Source: Elgaria multicarinata webbii
Taxonomy: Eukaryota > Chordata > Lepidosauria > Squamata > Anguidae
Assembly (NCBI RefSeq): GCF_023053635.1
Contig: NC_086183.1
Location: 32,345,501-32,409,500, forward strand
DNA: 64,000 nucleotides
Direction: 5' to 3'
Part shown: positions 22,601 through 33,303 of the stretch, in pieces
Position numbering within the stretch: the first letter of the stretch is position 1
Layout: the number at the start of each line of letters is the position of its first letter
Program-made: the position numbers and the translations under genes
Notes under the pieces: model-generated
The model's database searches: none
Told to the model about the DNA's origin: nothing
What the model saw: only the letters and a program-made list of their open reading frames with translations

Positions 22601-25600
22601 GGTAGCATGTCTCTCCAGGGTTTCAGTCAGGAGTTTTTACTGCCCCTTCTGGAGAAGCCAGGAATGGAACCTGGGACCTTCTGCTGCTGAGACACAGCCT
22701 TTCTGGCCACAGTATCTCACGGTACATGATACACCAAACTTGCAGAAGTTAAGCAGGCTCAGAACTGGTCAGCGTCTGTATGGGAGACACCCCCCCCCCC
22801 CCTGAGCCGCCCTGACCAGCGCTGCCAGCTTGAAGTTCCATGATGGAAGGAAGGGAAGAAGGTTGGAAAATGAGATAAACAGCTTGCAAGCTATCTCAGA
22901 AAAGGCAGCAGTGCTGAGGTCTTGGCAGGTGGCAAAATTAATTGATAGGTTAATCTGTTTTAAAAAAGAAGAAGTCGCCAAGCACTCAATGTGCCAGTAG
23001 TACTGAGTTGAAAGGAAGGGATATAATTTCAAAATAGATCAATTTAAATGCAGGGCAGGCACAGCCCTTCTGCACCTGCAGCTGAGATGCCCCCCACCTC
23101 ACCCCACCCTTCTCCCTCCCCTTCATTCCTCTGGGGATTTTGCCTTTGTTAACTGAACAAGGCTATTAAAAATTAAGCCAAACTTGTTATCCTGAACCTG
23201 CCAATGTCCTAAAGAGGATCACAAAGATAAGTTAAGAAAGAAGGGGGTGGGGAGGAAGTAAGGAACCGTTACAACAGCAGGGGATGTTTTTGTAGCCACA
23301 GATAAAAGACCTCTTTTTAAAGAAAAACAAACAACCACCAATATTTCGACAGGCAGGAGGGTGTTTCAGGAGCACATGGTGAGGCGTATGTAGTGAGTGG
23401 CTGCTATCTATAAATATGGAGACTCTGTTTTATGATTTCTCTCATCACCATCTTCTAAGTATTTAGTAGAGGGAGGGGGAAGACCTGCTTCACACGCAGA
23501 AGTTCTCTGGTTCAATCCCCGGAGTCTCCAGTTACAAGTATCTCAGGATCACAGGACTGGGATACTGACACCGGCTGCCAGTCAGAGCAGATGTTACCAG
23601 GCACAAGGGACCAGTGCTCCGACTTGGTTTAAGGCCGCTCCACACAGTCAACTGTGGAGCCAGCCGCTCAGGTGAAGATGCACCTTGAAAAGCTGCCATG
23701 GGCAAAGGCCGAGAACAGTCCCCCTCGACCCGGTGCCCTCCAGATGTCGTGGACTGCAACTCCCAGCATCCCTGAAATCTGGCCAAGCTGGCTGAGGCTG
23801 ATGGGAGTTGAAGTCCAACCTATCCAGAGGGCAGCAGGTTGGGGAAGCCAGTACTAAGGAAAGGATTTCATATTTTCATACAAAACGTATTCTTCAGCCA
23901 CTACTGTGGCCTAAGTGACTAAATAACCTGGAAATGAGCCACCACAGGGCCTGTGTGTGACCTATCTGCTCCGTCTTCCTCCTTCTATTCTGGAGGTGGA
24001 ACCCCCCCCCCCTACTGCTGCCCCCCTCCCCAGCTTTTCTCACCCTCTTGACACCTTTTCTGGAAGATCTAGCCTTACGCAGAGCTCCCGATAGTCCACT
24101 GCAATCCCTGCCCAACCCCACAATGAGGACAATTTCCTAGGAGCAGGCAAGCGTGAAGCCACTCACCGATCGGAAGGCAGCCGACACCAGGTTGGAGGGG
24201 AAGATGTTCCTGTTAGAGGACAAGGCAGAGAAAAGACGGGAAAGATTCAGAAGAGCACTCCAGGGGGGAATATTGACATTCTTGATCAAAAATGCACATT
24301 TAACCCACCTTCTCCGGGCACCCAGCCCTCTCGCAGCCCAACCCCAACCCACACCATCACTGCAACCTCAACTGCATATATTTTCTGCCTCTGTGACGCT
24401 TCTAGAACCGTAGCTGCCGCTTGCATCCACCAGAAAGAACGTTTCCGGGTTAATAGCAGCAAGGTAATCATTGAAGCCCCATCAAGCTAATAACAACAAC
24501 GAAACCACATAAATAAATACAGGAGCCTTCTCCAACCTGGCGCTTTGCAGACAAATTGGACTTTAAGTCCCATCAGTCCAAGAACACCGGCATCTTTTAA
24601 CTTAAAGCTCTTACTGGCAAGAACTGAGCCTTCGGAGAGGCATTTCCAGCTTTCAGAATGGGAAAACAAAACTCGAAAGAACATTAAACCACCAAGCGGT
24701 GGTGGTCTGGAGGTGGGGCCGGGGTAAGGGGCCGTGACCATAAGGGCAACACCGAAGTGATGGTTTGGGACGCCAGGCAGGCCAGTCCCGACCCACAGGC
24801 CTTGGTCTACATCTAATATAATAGCCCAAGGGTCCATTACTTCACTCCCATACCCTGTTTGATTAGGGGTTTGGAAAGAAAGCCCTCTGAGGAGAGACTG
24901 AAAGAACTGGGCATGATTAGCCTGGAGAAGAGAAGATTGAGGGGAAACATGACAGCACTCTTCAGATACTTGAAAGGTCGTCACACAGACGAGGGCCAGG
25001 ATCTCTTCTCGAACCTCCCAGAGTGCAGGACACGGAATAAGGGGCTCAAGTTACAGGAAGCCAGATTCTGGCTGGACATCAGGAAAAACCTCCTGACTGT
25101 TAGAACAGCACGACAATGGAACCCATGACCTAGGGAGGTTGTGGGCCCTCCCACACTAGAGGCCTTCAAGAGGCAGGTGGACAACCGTCTGTCAGGGATG
25201 CTTTAGGGTGGATTCCTGCATTGAGTGGGGGGGTTGGACTCAATGGCCTTAGAGGCTCCTTCCAACTCTACTTTTCTATGATTCCACAGAGGCCTCGAGC
25301 AGGATGCAAGGGCTTGGTCTTGCACCCTCGACCTAGTGGGCCCATGCTCCAGGGACTTTCTGGCTCCCCACTTCCACTTCTAGCCGTTCTCTTAGCTCTC
25401 ATGCTAACGTTCACCTCCGCCGGTGTGTGTCTCCAGGTTATCCGAGCCTTGGCCGAGAATAACCTATTCCATTGCCCTAACTCTTGGAAAGATCAGGTAT
25501 CACGGACTTAACCTTTGCTCGCTGGGGCCTGGCTTTCCCGCTGTCCTCATTCCCTCCAGTCACCCCTGGTGCCCCCCAACCTGCCTCATCCAATTCAGGG

Positions 25601-28600
25601 CATGACACTGCCAGAGGATTGATTGGGCAGCACAAACAAGAATTAACTCTAATCCCTGCATGCAGCAAGTGACTGGAGGCTTCCACGCTCCACGGGGCAG
25701 CATAGCAATCCATTTCGGAGAGGCAGCCGCCATCAGTGCTACGGTACCAGCCCCGTTTCCTCCGGCCATGCTGGCTGGGGCTGCTGGGAGTTGCAGTCCA
25801 ACACATCTGGAAGAAACCAGGTTGGGGAAGTCTGCCCTACAATAAACCTCTACAGATGGACATACGAAGCGTTCGCACAGGACAAGCAGCAACCTAGAGG
25901 GCAAGCAGCTGTAGTGACCTACAATTGTGGGGGGCTGCCACTAAGAAGGCCCTCTAGAGAATTCGAAAGCTTGCTCGCTTTTGTGACATTTTGGCTGGTC
26001 CTAATCAAGGTGTTTTCCTACTGTGGGTTTTGGAATGATTGTTGCCAAACTGTTTGGGAGCAGAAATCTATAGAAGTGTAAAATTGCCTAGGCAGGCCAC
26101 TGCCGCCACCTTTTATTTTATTTATTTATTGCATTTGTATACCGCCCCATAACCGAAGCTCTCTGGGCAGTTTACATAGGAGTTACAGAAGAAGGAATTT
26201 CTCATTAACGGAGGGATGCGTTAAAAGGAATTTGAAGGGTGAGAGCTGGCTTGATCAAACCCTTTCAAGCAGCTATTCAGCGTCACAGGAATAAAGGCTC
26301 AGGCAAAACCTCTCTGTACAAAGAGAGGTGACAAAGGTACCAGTCAGTTCCAAGAGAAAGCAGCACAATTATGGAGCAGCTTTGCTTTGTTTTAAAAAGT
26401 ACAAGTCTTCCCCGTGAGCACAGTCTTCTGCAAAGCAAATGAAATTATTTGGTAAGGCAAGGAAAGAAGGGAACTTATGGAGCAATGGGTTTGTGTTTCA
26501 AAGGCTGAGAGGGTTTGCTGACTGCCAGACAAACAGGTTTGTTGAATCAACGTGGCAGGAACAAGAGCGGCTTTCTGCTTGCCTGCAGTAAACAAAGAAT
26601 AGTTGTGGCCGTTGCTCTGTTTTGGTTTGTCCCAAGCAGGTGGCTTTGTTGAAGTTGGTTTATTATCTCCATCAGGATATGATGCGTTTTTACGTAGGGT
26701 GGTTCCTCCTGCTCCTTCCCACCCAAGTCTTGGGGTTTGTTAAAATACATGCCTCCGCTGGCCACACAAGCTTCTACCATAATAAATCCGCTGGTGGCTG
26801 CAGCAAAATAACCAAGTTACTCCTCTGAAATTTGTCAATGGCTTGTTCTTAAGCAGTGGTAACAGAAGGATAAGCATTCTTAAGTCACCCAATGCAGTAC
26901 TGTTCACTTAGCTGAGTGATTCAGTCCTGCTTACTTCTGAGCAGACATGCAAGTGCCTTGTCCTGCTTACTTCTGAGTAGGCTTAAAATGGTAGTAAGCA
27001 CATTTGAGATGTGTGCATCACCAAGACTTTTCCCGTTTCACCCCCGGAGAACACAGTCTTAAGAAGACGTAGGCAGAAAGAGATGGCAGATTCAATTAGA
27101 TTAGGCTTTCCTAAGCAATAGGCAGCTTTCATGTTATACAGAGTGCCTTGGATGTCCCAAATTTATAGGAACCTACAAGTGGAGGTTCTACTACCTGAAG
27201 GTGAGACTAACGGTACACTCGTTCCAACCAGGTAACGCTACCCAATGTGGCTTCTATTGACTTTTTAAACTAGGCAGGATCTATACTGCTGCTTTATAAT
27301 GGTTTTGACAACTGTTTGGGCCCAGGACGCATTATATATACACCATTTTCAAAGGGTTATATCTTGCTTGGTGTAGATCTGGCTCTAGTGAAGGGGCGGG
27401 CAACTCCAGGGGGTGCGAAGGCCAGTTTCCATCCCTTAGACCTGCCCCGGTGTGGGCTTCACCACCAAAATTCGGTGGCATGGTGGCAGTAAAGCAATGG
27501 AAATACCACAAGCAGCACCTGGCACCTTCTCCCCCCTACCACCACCACAAGCGTGTGTACAGCTTTACTGGACTGGAGCTGCAAAGGACAAACAGAGCAG
27601 CAGAGTTTTAATGCCAAGGTCTTCCAACCTCCTCAGCACACAACGGCTGTAATTTCAGAAAAGCCCCGAAGATCACACGCGAACCAGAATAGCAGCCCTC
27701 AGCTCAAAACCGTTTCAGAAGTGCTGAGCTATACATTTGATGCCATCGCTTTAAAAAGAAAAAAAGAGGGTGGTTTTTTTTTATGAGTTTAAGATACCAG
27801 CGCCTAGGAATTTTGGAACGTTTTCCTTTTCAGTCTTAAAATAAACCTCCTTCTTTGCCTAAATGAACTCTCTTTTAGCCAATGCATGGTCAGTCTAAAA
27901 GAAAGAAAAGGCTTTAAGGAAGCAGCATTCCCCTGCTAAGCGGGCAAGGAAACTCAATACACAGAGTATGTTGCATCAGACGCAGAAGGACACCACCCTG
28001 CCTTGTACCGCCTTTTTCGGAGTGGTCTGAGTTAACGAAACACTCTGAAAATAACACATTCCAACGCATTCTACTGCTGCAAGGTCTAAGTTGCGCTGGG
28101 AGACATACAGAATCACTGAAAGCAAACGAAAAGGCCAACCCAAACCCCACACCATGATAGTCCTTGAAAACGGCTCTCCCCACGCTCTCCCACCCCCACA
28201 ACAGACTGTTCTAAGCCTCTTTTCTTCCAAAAGCAACAGATGTTTAAATGTCATTTCTCACAATGATTCATGCTCCATGCGACTCAAATTGGGAAATTCT
28301 GACTTTTGCTCTGAAAGGATGCATAAAACAATGATAACAAATCAGAGGGGTCTTGTACTAATGAGCTGTCTGCTCAGAACGGAGAAGACAGAATTGCGCA
28401 GCAGAGTTGCTCAAAGTCCAGGTGACTGTTCTCTACTGGATCCTATTAAAAATACACATGAGCACAGTCACTGGGTTCTGGGGGAGATGGGAGAATATTT
28501 TAAACACGTTATTTTGAACCACCATGTGAGTTTCTCCCTGCCTCTCCGGACATCTCGTGATATCCTCAAGACTTAATTTGTTTTCTTCGTTAAAAAAAGA

Positions 28601-31600
28601 AAAAGGAGGACCGAACTTTTAAAAGCCACATGCAAAAGTTTCTGAGCGCATTGCTGTTTTAAAATCTCCGGCCTGCCAGTCAACTTGCATAAATAAGAAA
28701 ATGCTTCCCATCTGCTGAAGCCTGCACCACACTCTCCTTATTTAAATGGAACGCTACAGCAGTGAACAGGCCTAGGTCCAACAAGGACTTGAGCAACGGC
28801 ATCTTAAACAACCCGCCAGAGGCTACAGCTTTCAACCTAGTAACATTCAACAGGCAATTGGGGTTTGTGCAATTCAAGAGGCTAACTCAAAACGGAAAAG
28901 TCAAACCAAGGCGTGGGCATCAGACTAGCACGCTCCGATCCCTAGTTGGCTTCCTGGTGCCTGAACCATGGTGGAGGGACTTAACAGGAGCCCAGCATTT
29001 TCTCTGAACCAGGAGTCAGAGAGGAAGTTGGAGCTCACAGTCCGAAAGGCGACGGGCGGGAAAGCACACATCTTCCCAAAGCATTCCCGGCTCTAGGAAT
29101 GCTAGGAGAAACCCTGCCCTTTTTGCCAAACAGCTTTCTCTCCATCTAGAAAGCGCCTCTGTTTTCTGTGGTCAGAGGCCGATAGCCGGGCCTCCACATC
29201 GGCGCTGACGCCTTGCTCAATCCATCCATAAAGGCTCAATCCAGAGCTAATCAGCATTATTTAGGATTTCGGTAGGTCACAGTGGAAAACTGGATTCCCA
29301 TCAGCTGTGATCTGCCCATATTTCCCTACCTTCAAACCAAGCCGGCTAAATTGAGGCCAACTTGAACAACACTGTCTTTGTTGCCCAAGAGTGTGGCTGG
29401 AGCACGGGACTGCCCCACACAGCGGAAACCTGATTAAGCCTCGAGCCGTCATTAATAATGCCATCTCCGCTCCATATATAGCAAAGGCTTTGATTCTCCT
29501 GGAGCACCAACCGACTGAAAAACCGCAAATGAGATGTATGTAATTATACTTAACCAAATGTCAAACCAAGACCAAGGCAATTTTATTCGAAGAAACCTCA
29601 CTAGGTAAGTTTCTAGACCTCATGGTGACAGGCGATCTTAAAATACCTGCAAGATTCCAAAGCAGAGGCTGGAAATTAGCTCCCTGTACAGAAATCTAGC
29701 AGAATCCTGAAAATATTAGCTGTTTTTCTGGGTTCATGATTTGGGTGAGGAAGAACAAAAGTAGTTGCCTCGTAGGGTTGGTGTATAAATCTAATTGCGG
29801 CCGGTATAATAACTGAAATTATGTGGCTTCTCCTGGCGCATTCAAATAGCTGACTGTAGGCAGGAGACCACTGTCATATCTTCTGTATGAGCTTATCTAT
29901 CCTCCACTTGAAGCCAGTCCAACAAGGAAAAGGCAGAGCAGACGCTGGCTGGTTGTAACTTTTTGACTCAGCAAAGGCAGCAAAGTTCCATGAAATGGCA
30001 AACTGGACTTCCTCCCTAAGGACTGATGAAGGAAGGAGGAAAGGAAGCTGCCATGCTTAAGCAGCAGATTAGGACTCAGAAGCGACTGCACCTCTTTCAA
30101 AAATAAGAAAGCAGAGAGAACAAACATGCAAAGTTGGGCTCTGAACAAGGTCGAATGGTGCCGGAGCGGTACAACTGCCTCAACTCTCTATTCCCCGCCC
30201 CGAAGGTCATTCTGACAAACTCTTGTGCTCACAAAACAACTTCCCAAAAGCACATGCAAGTGGTGAATGCTGCTGCATCTTAATCAGTTATGTGCACAAC
30301 CTCTGAACAGACAGGCATTTAAACAGGACCCTGAATTCCAGAGGAAAACATTACAAAGCCAGCCAACCAACTGCAAAAAATAAAGATCCCCATTTAGGGT
30401 GGGGGGGATAGATCATGTCAGAGTGGCACGAATACCAGCTGCACCCACTGCTCCAGGCTATGCCAAAGAGACCTTGCCACAGATCCAAGATTGAGGGCAC
30501 GTGTCCAGGCAAAGAATTGGGGGTGGGGGGCAGTTCCTGCAACCTCCTCTCTCTCCTTAATTCCACGCTTAGAATCCTGTGGCTCCAGGCAGTGCGGAGG
30601 CAAGAATCCAGGTGCTCTTTGCCTAGACAAGTACCCAATAGGAAGGAGGTGGAAAATGGGACAGATGCCATGGCTTCTGGCCTCTTATCTCAAAACATCA
30701 GTCCACCTGTTGTGTATGTATTGTACGTCACACTGTTTCCAGCTTGGGGGATGAGATGGATGCAGGGATCTCTGCACATGCCCAGAAGCATTCTCCAGTG
30801 TGCTCACAAAAAGAAAATGTTATTTTTGGCATGATTTTGGATGCTCCAGTATTTGCAACATTTGCGTCAAATAAAGCACAAAAGGTGGTTCTCCCCATTT
30901 GCTATCTGGGAAGGTTACATAGACATAAACATTGCGGCAGCCGTAGCAGTACTGTCTATTCCAGCTTTCCTCAACTTAATGTCCTCCAGATGTGTTGGAT
31001 CGCAACACCTATCAGTCCTGACCAGCATGGAAACCGGGAATACTGGAGCTGGCCAAGGATGCTGGGAGTGGTGGTCCAGCACATTAGGACACCAGGTTGG
31101 GGAAGGGTGCCGTATGCCATCACATCGCTCTTTGGAGAGGTACGTATCAGCAGGAGACGCCGTGCATTGGCACAGCCGTCTTCCTCGCCAACGCCTTCGG
31201 ATCCCAGCTTCGCATGCTGAAGGAAGCCTCTTCCCTTGCAGCCGCTCCAGATTCAGCAGATGCCGGACGCCAGTCTAATCCCAAAGTATTCTGGGCCTCC
31301 CTCTTCTGTACACACTCATCTGAGATTCATCTTTTCCGCCCACTCTTGACGCTTTTTCAGAAAGGATGTCATATTTCGGAACGTGCCAGGAAAGGGACGG
31401 CCCGAGGCCGTCATAGAACATTCCGTCATAGAACATTCTGTACCGCCATCAGTGCAGGTAAAGCAACACGCTGCAATGGATTACGGAGGAGGTCTTTAGG
31501 GCAGAGCGAAACGTTTCGACCCTTTTCTGTGGGAAAAGGAAGCCTCCTCCATCAGTTTTACATCTTGAGAAACATGAGCCACTTGTGCCGGATTCCATTC

Positions 31601-33303
31601 CAGCTCATGACGGCGCATGTGAGAGGCACGATGCGGGGAAAGAGACAGAATGGAATAAACAGCCCCAAGAAAATATGAGTCAGGAGAGGCAATATTTGTC
31701 CTCAAATGGCACGCTATCCCAGAGCCTAGTCCAGCCTTACCCAACCCTCTGGACATGCGCGACTCCCAGTTCCACAATCCCCATCCAGCAATGCTGGCTA
31801 GGGATGGTGGGAGCTCTAGTCCAAGCAAGAACAGGATCACACTATCATCTCAGGTTCAGCCTAACACAAAATTTAACCAACTTCACAGTCAGGATGGTTA
31901 AAACATTCAAGCCCGTCTGTCTGCCACCTTCCCTGCAAAGGTAGTCGCTCCCATGGCTTTTGATCCCAATTTGCAAAGAAACATCTGAAGGCACCAAACA
32001 TTTCATACATTCGTCCCTCACTGGAATCTCTTTCTCCCACTCAGGCTTAATTTGCAGCCGCTTCGCATATTTTAAATAAAAGATAATGCTCCAAGCGCAA
32101 GCAGGGTACATTGTTGGAGTCAATTCACACATGCAAGCTGGCTCTTTGCAGTGACATTCGATGATCCTCAATGGATTACATGAACTAACCCCACTGAAAA
32201 ATGCTGTTTGTAGAGCGGACCCTAGCCAACATAAACATTTTGGGTAGAAAATACATTTAGTTACACTAGAGCAGACCCACTGAAATCAATGGACCTAGTC
32301 TTAAGATTTGCCTAAATCTAGACCCAAATCTGCATCTCTGATCAAGCAAGTTGCAAAAGCTTATTCACACATGCAGGTCAACCTCTGTGTGAACCGAACC
32401 TGCCCCCAAATCCAGTGCACCAGCCTCTTTCTCAACATACACAAGGTGGGAGTTCAGCCTGGTCAGAAGGATGCCTCCCCAGGGGTGGGGGGTGCAGATG
32501 CGAGCCCCAGCACCTATCTTAGGAGAGGCAACTGAACGTTTTTGTAAACCGCCCAAGACAGCTTCGGCTATTGGGTGGTATAAAAAGGCATTAAATAAAT
32601 CTCAACAGATGGGCAGGGCACACACGGGAGCTCAGCCTTGATGGCCATTCCTCCCAGCATGCAACCTCGCCTTCTACACTGGAAAAGCAAGAGCGCCTCT
32701 GAGCATGTGAAGTTTGCAGAAATGCATGGCCGCTGCTGCTCACCTGAGGAGATCAAGGAAGGAGTCGACTACGTTTTTGGCCTCCGGCACGTCCTCCCCG
32801 AAGAGCTTGGGGGCCAAGGCGCCCTCTCCGGGCTTGATGATGAAGGCCAAGGTGACGCCGATGGAGGAGGCCAGCAAGGTGGTGAGGAGGAAGAAGAGCA
32901 TGGCCCAGCCGCCCAAGCGCCCCAGGGCAGCCGGGTCCAGGCTGGCCGCGCCGGCCACCAGGCTGCAGACCACCAGAGGCAAGATGATCATCTTCAGCAG
33001 GCGGAGCAGCAGCTCCCCGGGGAAGGAGAAGAGCAGGATCTCAGTCTTGCTCAAGCCGCCACCGGGCAGCTGCCTGACGCCCAGCCCCACCGCCACGCCG
33101 GCCACCACGCCGGCCACGGTCAGCAGCACCAGCAGGTTGGCCCGCAAGCAGCTGCCCAGCCGGCCGGAGGCGCCCCGGGGCTGCTCAGCAGCGAGGGATC
33201 CCCCGTCGCCAGAGGGCAGCTCGATCGCCACGTGCGGCGGCGAGCCGATGGCCCCGTTGGAAGCGCCTTTGTCCGCGTGGGCCGGGTAGTTCTCCACCGT
33301 CAT
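10406..33303 (-). CDS. SLC1A5: SLC1A5 (ASCT2) neutral amino acid transporter, whole coding region, eight exons
   Basis: Joining 33303-32744, 24209-24167, 22155-22060, 19695-19529, 18819-18586, 17460-17266, 12502-12368 and 10637-10406 gives 1662 nt, a 553-residue protein with no internal stop; every intron is GT-AG and every phase closes. ASCT2 is a plasma-membrane trimer that exchanges glutamine, alanine, serine and other neutral amino acids with sodium. Visible landmarks are TM1 at about 55-76, hairpin 1 serines around 365-368, NMDG at 400-403, hairpin 2 around 438-449, D478 and C481 in the DRTC motif of TM8, and a C-terminal ESVM. SLC1A5 is preferred over its paralogue SLC1A4 because of the [12 protein letters not shown] start of TM1, the motif [11 protein letters not shown] and the KESVM end, which match human SLC1A5 from memory. 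The first ATG (33303) has A at -3; the frame stays open upstream but has no earlier ATG. Intron 1 (8.5 kb) and intron 6 (4.8 kb) are the longest. Confidence 0.97.
11904..11970 (+). mobile_element. L2-like LINE 3' tail
   Basis: Reads TTTGTAAACCGCCCAGAGAG, then GCTATTGGGTGGTATAGAAA and an (AAAT)n tail. The same tail appears at 20200, 32540, 34248 and 54155, and in reverse at 26111. Lies in SLC1A5 intron 7. Confidence 0.75.
12368..12502 (-). CDS. SLC1A5: SLC1A5 coding exon 7 (residues 432-477, hairpin 2)
   Basis: Encodes [17 protein letters not shown], the hairpin 2 gate, and runs to AVDWL plus two bases of Val477. Acceptor CCCCAG|TGTC, donor TTGT|GTGAGT. The segment is near-identical to human ASCT2. 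Confidence 0.96.
12995..13067. mobile_element. hAT-like MITE family A, left half
   Basis: CCAACCTTCCCCAACCTAAC followed by CCTCCAGATGTGTTGGATTG and CCCCCAGCCAGCC is the left arm of family A. The right arm is not found. Intron 6. Confidence 0.65.
13124..13148 (+). repeat. (CT)n microsatellite
   Basis: A run of about twelve CT units in SLC1A5 intron 6; a G run follows at 13229-13245. Confidence 0.9.
14352..14561. mobile_element. Palindromic MITE (family C), near-perfect arms
   Basis: The left arm from AAAAAATAAGCCAAAGGC and the right arm ending in GCCTTTGGCTTATTTTTT match as reverse complements with one mismatch over the outer 36 bases, and continue inward through AAAGTGCCAGGTGCCT / AGGCACCTGGCACTTT. 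It is nested inside the family B copy. The family of transposase is not known. Confidence 0.75.
14575..14868 (+). mobile_element. tRNA-derived SINE (squamate, Squam1/Sauria type)
   Basis: A tRNA-like head with an A-box-like TAGCGCAGAGTGG (14585) and a B box GAGTTCGATCCC (14638), a body with GGTCGGTAAAACGAGTACC, and a Bov-B-like 3' end (GTCAGCGATGACTCAAGTGC). It is flanked by a 10-bp duplication TCCATATATA (14565-14574 and 14869-14878). Confidence 0.85.
16114..16373. mobile_element. hAT-like MITE family B, decayed copy
   Basis: Starts TAGGGTGACCCTAGG and has the internal GCTCCTGCAGCTTTAACTG segment; the right end CATACGGTCACC is worn and short. No clear duplication. Intron 6. Confidence 0.75.
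16790..17036 (+). mobile_element. L2-like LINE 3' end
   Basis: Has the decayed coding end ([16 protein letters not shown]) followed by GTAAGCTGCCTTTGCCCTG and an AATAAATAAA tail. Intron 6. Confidence 0.65.
17266..17460 (-). CDS. SLC1A5: SLC1A5 coding exon 6 (residues 367-432, hairpin 1 and NMDG motif)
   Basis: Completes the serine run of hairpin 1 (SSATLPLMM) and carries TM7 with [10 protein letters not shown], the sodium- and substrate-binding core of the family. Acceptor GCAG|CTCT, donor CCT|GTGAGT. All core residues expected for a working transporter are present. Confidence 0.96.
17551..17824 (+). mobile_element. tRNA-derived SINE, second copy lacking its B box
   Basis: Matches the copy at 14575 over most of its length, including GGTCGGTAAAATGAGTACCC and the Bov-B-like end. 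The first 10 bases are worn, and about 17 bases holding the B box are missing between CCCCACGGC and GGAAGCTGG. It lies in intron 5, 90 bases from exon 6. Confidence 0.8.
18030..18378 (+). mobile_element. L2-like LINE 3' end
   Basis: GGCCTTCTCAGTGGTCGCAC and GTGGAACTCCCTATCTCC match the polymerase C-terminus ([13 protein letters not shown] type), and CCTGCCTCGATCCAGAGGG followed by (AAAT)n closes it. A G run interrupts it at 18177-18190. Intron 5. Confidence 0.7.
18586..18819 (-). CDS. SLC1A5: SLC1A5 coding exon 5 (residues 289-367)
   Basis: Encodes [20 protein letters not shown], the [15 protein letters not shown] helix and the start of hairpin 1 (FGTSS). Acceptor TTTTAG|GTAT, donor [20 protein letters not shown] distinguishes SLC1A5 from SLC1A4 (VGSKIVEMKDI). 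Confidence 0.96.
18997..19112 (+). mobile_element. tRNA-headed SINE (MIR-like / CORE type)
   Basis: GGCAGTGTGGTGTAGTGGTT and AGAGTACCACGTTAGGACC form the tRNA-like head; CAGCCTAACTTACCCGGCAG is the 3' part. A fuller reverse copy is at 61532-61766. Intron 4. Confidence 0.7.
19529..19695 (-). CDS. SLC1A5: SLC1A5 coding exon 4 (residues 234-289)
   Basis: Begins [20 protein letters not shown] and ends in VSWIM plus two bases of Trp289; acceptor TCAG|ATCC, donor TG|GTAAGC. It covers TM4 and the start of TM5, with the conserved [15 protein letters not shown]. Shows strong match to human ASCT2 throughout. Confidence 0.96.
19715..20185 (+). mobile_element. L2-like LINE C-terminus and 3' UTR
   Basis: From TCACTGGCTGCC it encodes [36 protein letters not shown] and [17 protein letters not shown], the end of an L2-type polymerase, then CCTGCCTTGATCCAATCGG and an (ATT)n tail. 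It abuts SLC1A5 exon 4 within 20 bases of the acceptor side. Confidence 0.85.
20200..20258 (+). mobile_element. L2-like LINE 3' tail
   Basis: GTGAACCGCCCAGAGAGCTC, then GGCTATTGGGCGGTATAGAA and an AATAAATAAA tail, the same tail as at 11904. Confidence 0.7.
20831..21360 (-). mobile_element. CR1 LINE 3' end, reverse orientation
   Basis: Minus-strand reading gives [39 protein letters not shown] and the CR1 C-terminus, then the 3' UTR ending in the repeat that appears on the plus strand as GAATCATAGAATGG. It is 5'-truncated. Intron 3. Confidence 0.9.
22060..22155 (-). CDS. SLC1A5: SLC1A5 coding exon 3 (residues 202-233, extracellular loop)
   Basis: Exactly 32 codons, bounded by ACAG|TATG and AAG|GTAAGA. 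It encodes the large extracellular loop after TM3/TM4a, the part of ASCT2 that varies most between species. Three N-glycosylation sequons sit close together: NAT at 214, NIT at 218 and NVT at 224. Its identity rests on exact phase match and on its place between exons 2 and 4; sequence conservation is low apart from NITG. Confidence 0.9.
22377..22511. mobile_element. hAT-like palindromic MITE family A, complete copy
   Basis: Arms CAGCCTTCCTCAACCTGGGG and CCCCAGGTTGAGGAAGGCTG close a 135-bp palindrome with centre CCAGCCAGCTCTGCTGGCTGG cut at 20 bases here (CCAGCCAGCTCTGCTGGCTG). An exact 8-bp duplication GTCTAAAC lies at 22369-22376 and 22512-22519. Intron 2. Confidence 0.92.
22565..22710 (-). 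mobile_element. tRNA-headed SINE, decayed (type with TGGTAGAGCATCTGC head)
   Basis: Reverse copy recognisable by CTGACTGGTAGCATGTCTCT, CCAGGGTTTCAG and GGAACCTGGGACCTTCTGC. The same SINE is at 52483-52658 and 56268-56462. Confidence 0.6.
23721..23850. mobile_element. hAT-like MITE family A, old copy
   Basis: CCTCCAGATGTCGTGGACTG and its mirror GAGTTGAAGTCCAACC, ending GCAGGTTGGGGAAGCCAG. Worn, with no clear duplication. Intron 2. Confidence 0.7.
24167..24209 (-). CDS. SLC1A5: SLC1A5 coding exon 2 (residues 187-201, 43 nt micro-exon)
   Basis: The exon reads [14 protein letters not shown], nearly identical to the same stretch in human ASCT2. The acceptor is CAG|GAAC and the donor TCG|GTGAGT. 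Length 43 nt closes the phase-2 intron left by exon 1 and ends in phase 0. Confidence 0.95.
24851..25284 (+). mobile_element. CR1 LINE 3' end
   Basis: Encodes [39 protein letters not shown] and the following C-terminus, then a 3' UTR ending TTTTCTATGATTCC. 5'-truncated. Intron 1. Confidence 0.9.
25757..25834. mobile_element. hAT-like MITE family A, right half
   Basis: GGGAGTTGCAGTCCAACACA followed by CCAGGTTGGGGAAGTCTG. Intron 1. Confidence 0.65.
25835..30960. other. SLC1A5 intron 1, mostly unclassified
   Basis: Apart from a reverse LINE tail at 26111-26178 (TTATTTATTGCATTTGTATA then CCGCCCCATAACCGAAGC) and a possible interspersed repeat at about 26905-26990 (CTGCTTACTTCTGAGCAGAC), nothing could be named. 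No alternative exon with similarity to transporters was seen. Confidence 0.5.
30962..31110. mobile_element. hAT-like MITE family A, old copy
   Basis: CAGCTTTCCTCAACTTAATG, CCTCCAGATGTGTTGGATCG and the end CACCAGGTTGGGGAAGGGTG. Intron 1. Confidence 0.65.
31731..31828. mobile_element. hAT-like MITE family A, old copy
   Basis: TCCAGCCTTACCCAACCCTC, a centre of CAGCAATGCTGGCTAGGGAT and GGGAGCTCTAGTCCAAGC. Intron 1. Confidence 0.5.
32540..32603 (+). mobile_element. L2-like LINE 3' tail
   Basis: TTTTTGTAAACCGCCCAAGA followed by CGGCTATTGGGTGGTATAAA and an AAATAAAT tail. It lies 140 bases from exon 1. Confidence 0.7.
32744..33303 (-). CDS. SLC1A5: SLC1A5 coding exon 1 (residues 1-187)
   Basis: This exon encodes a cytosolic N-terminus of about 54 residues rich in Gly, Ala and Ser, then TM1, TM2 ([19 protein letters not shown]) and TM3. 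It ends in SFLDLL plus two bases of Arg187; the donor reads CAG|GTGAGC. The exon is very GC-rich and continues the promoter CpG-rich zone. The loop after TM3 has no N-glycosylation sequon, unlike the INAS site of the human protein. Confidence 0.96.
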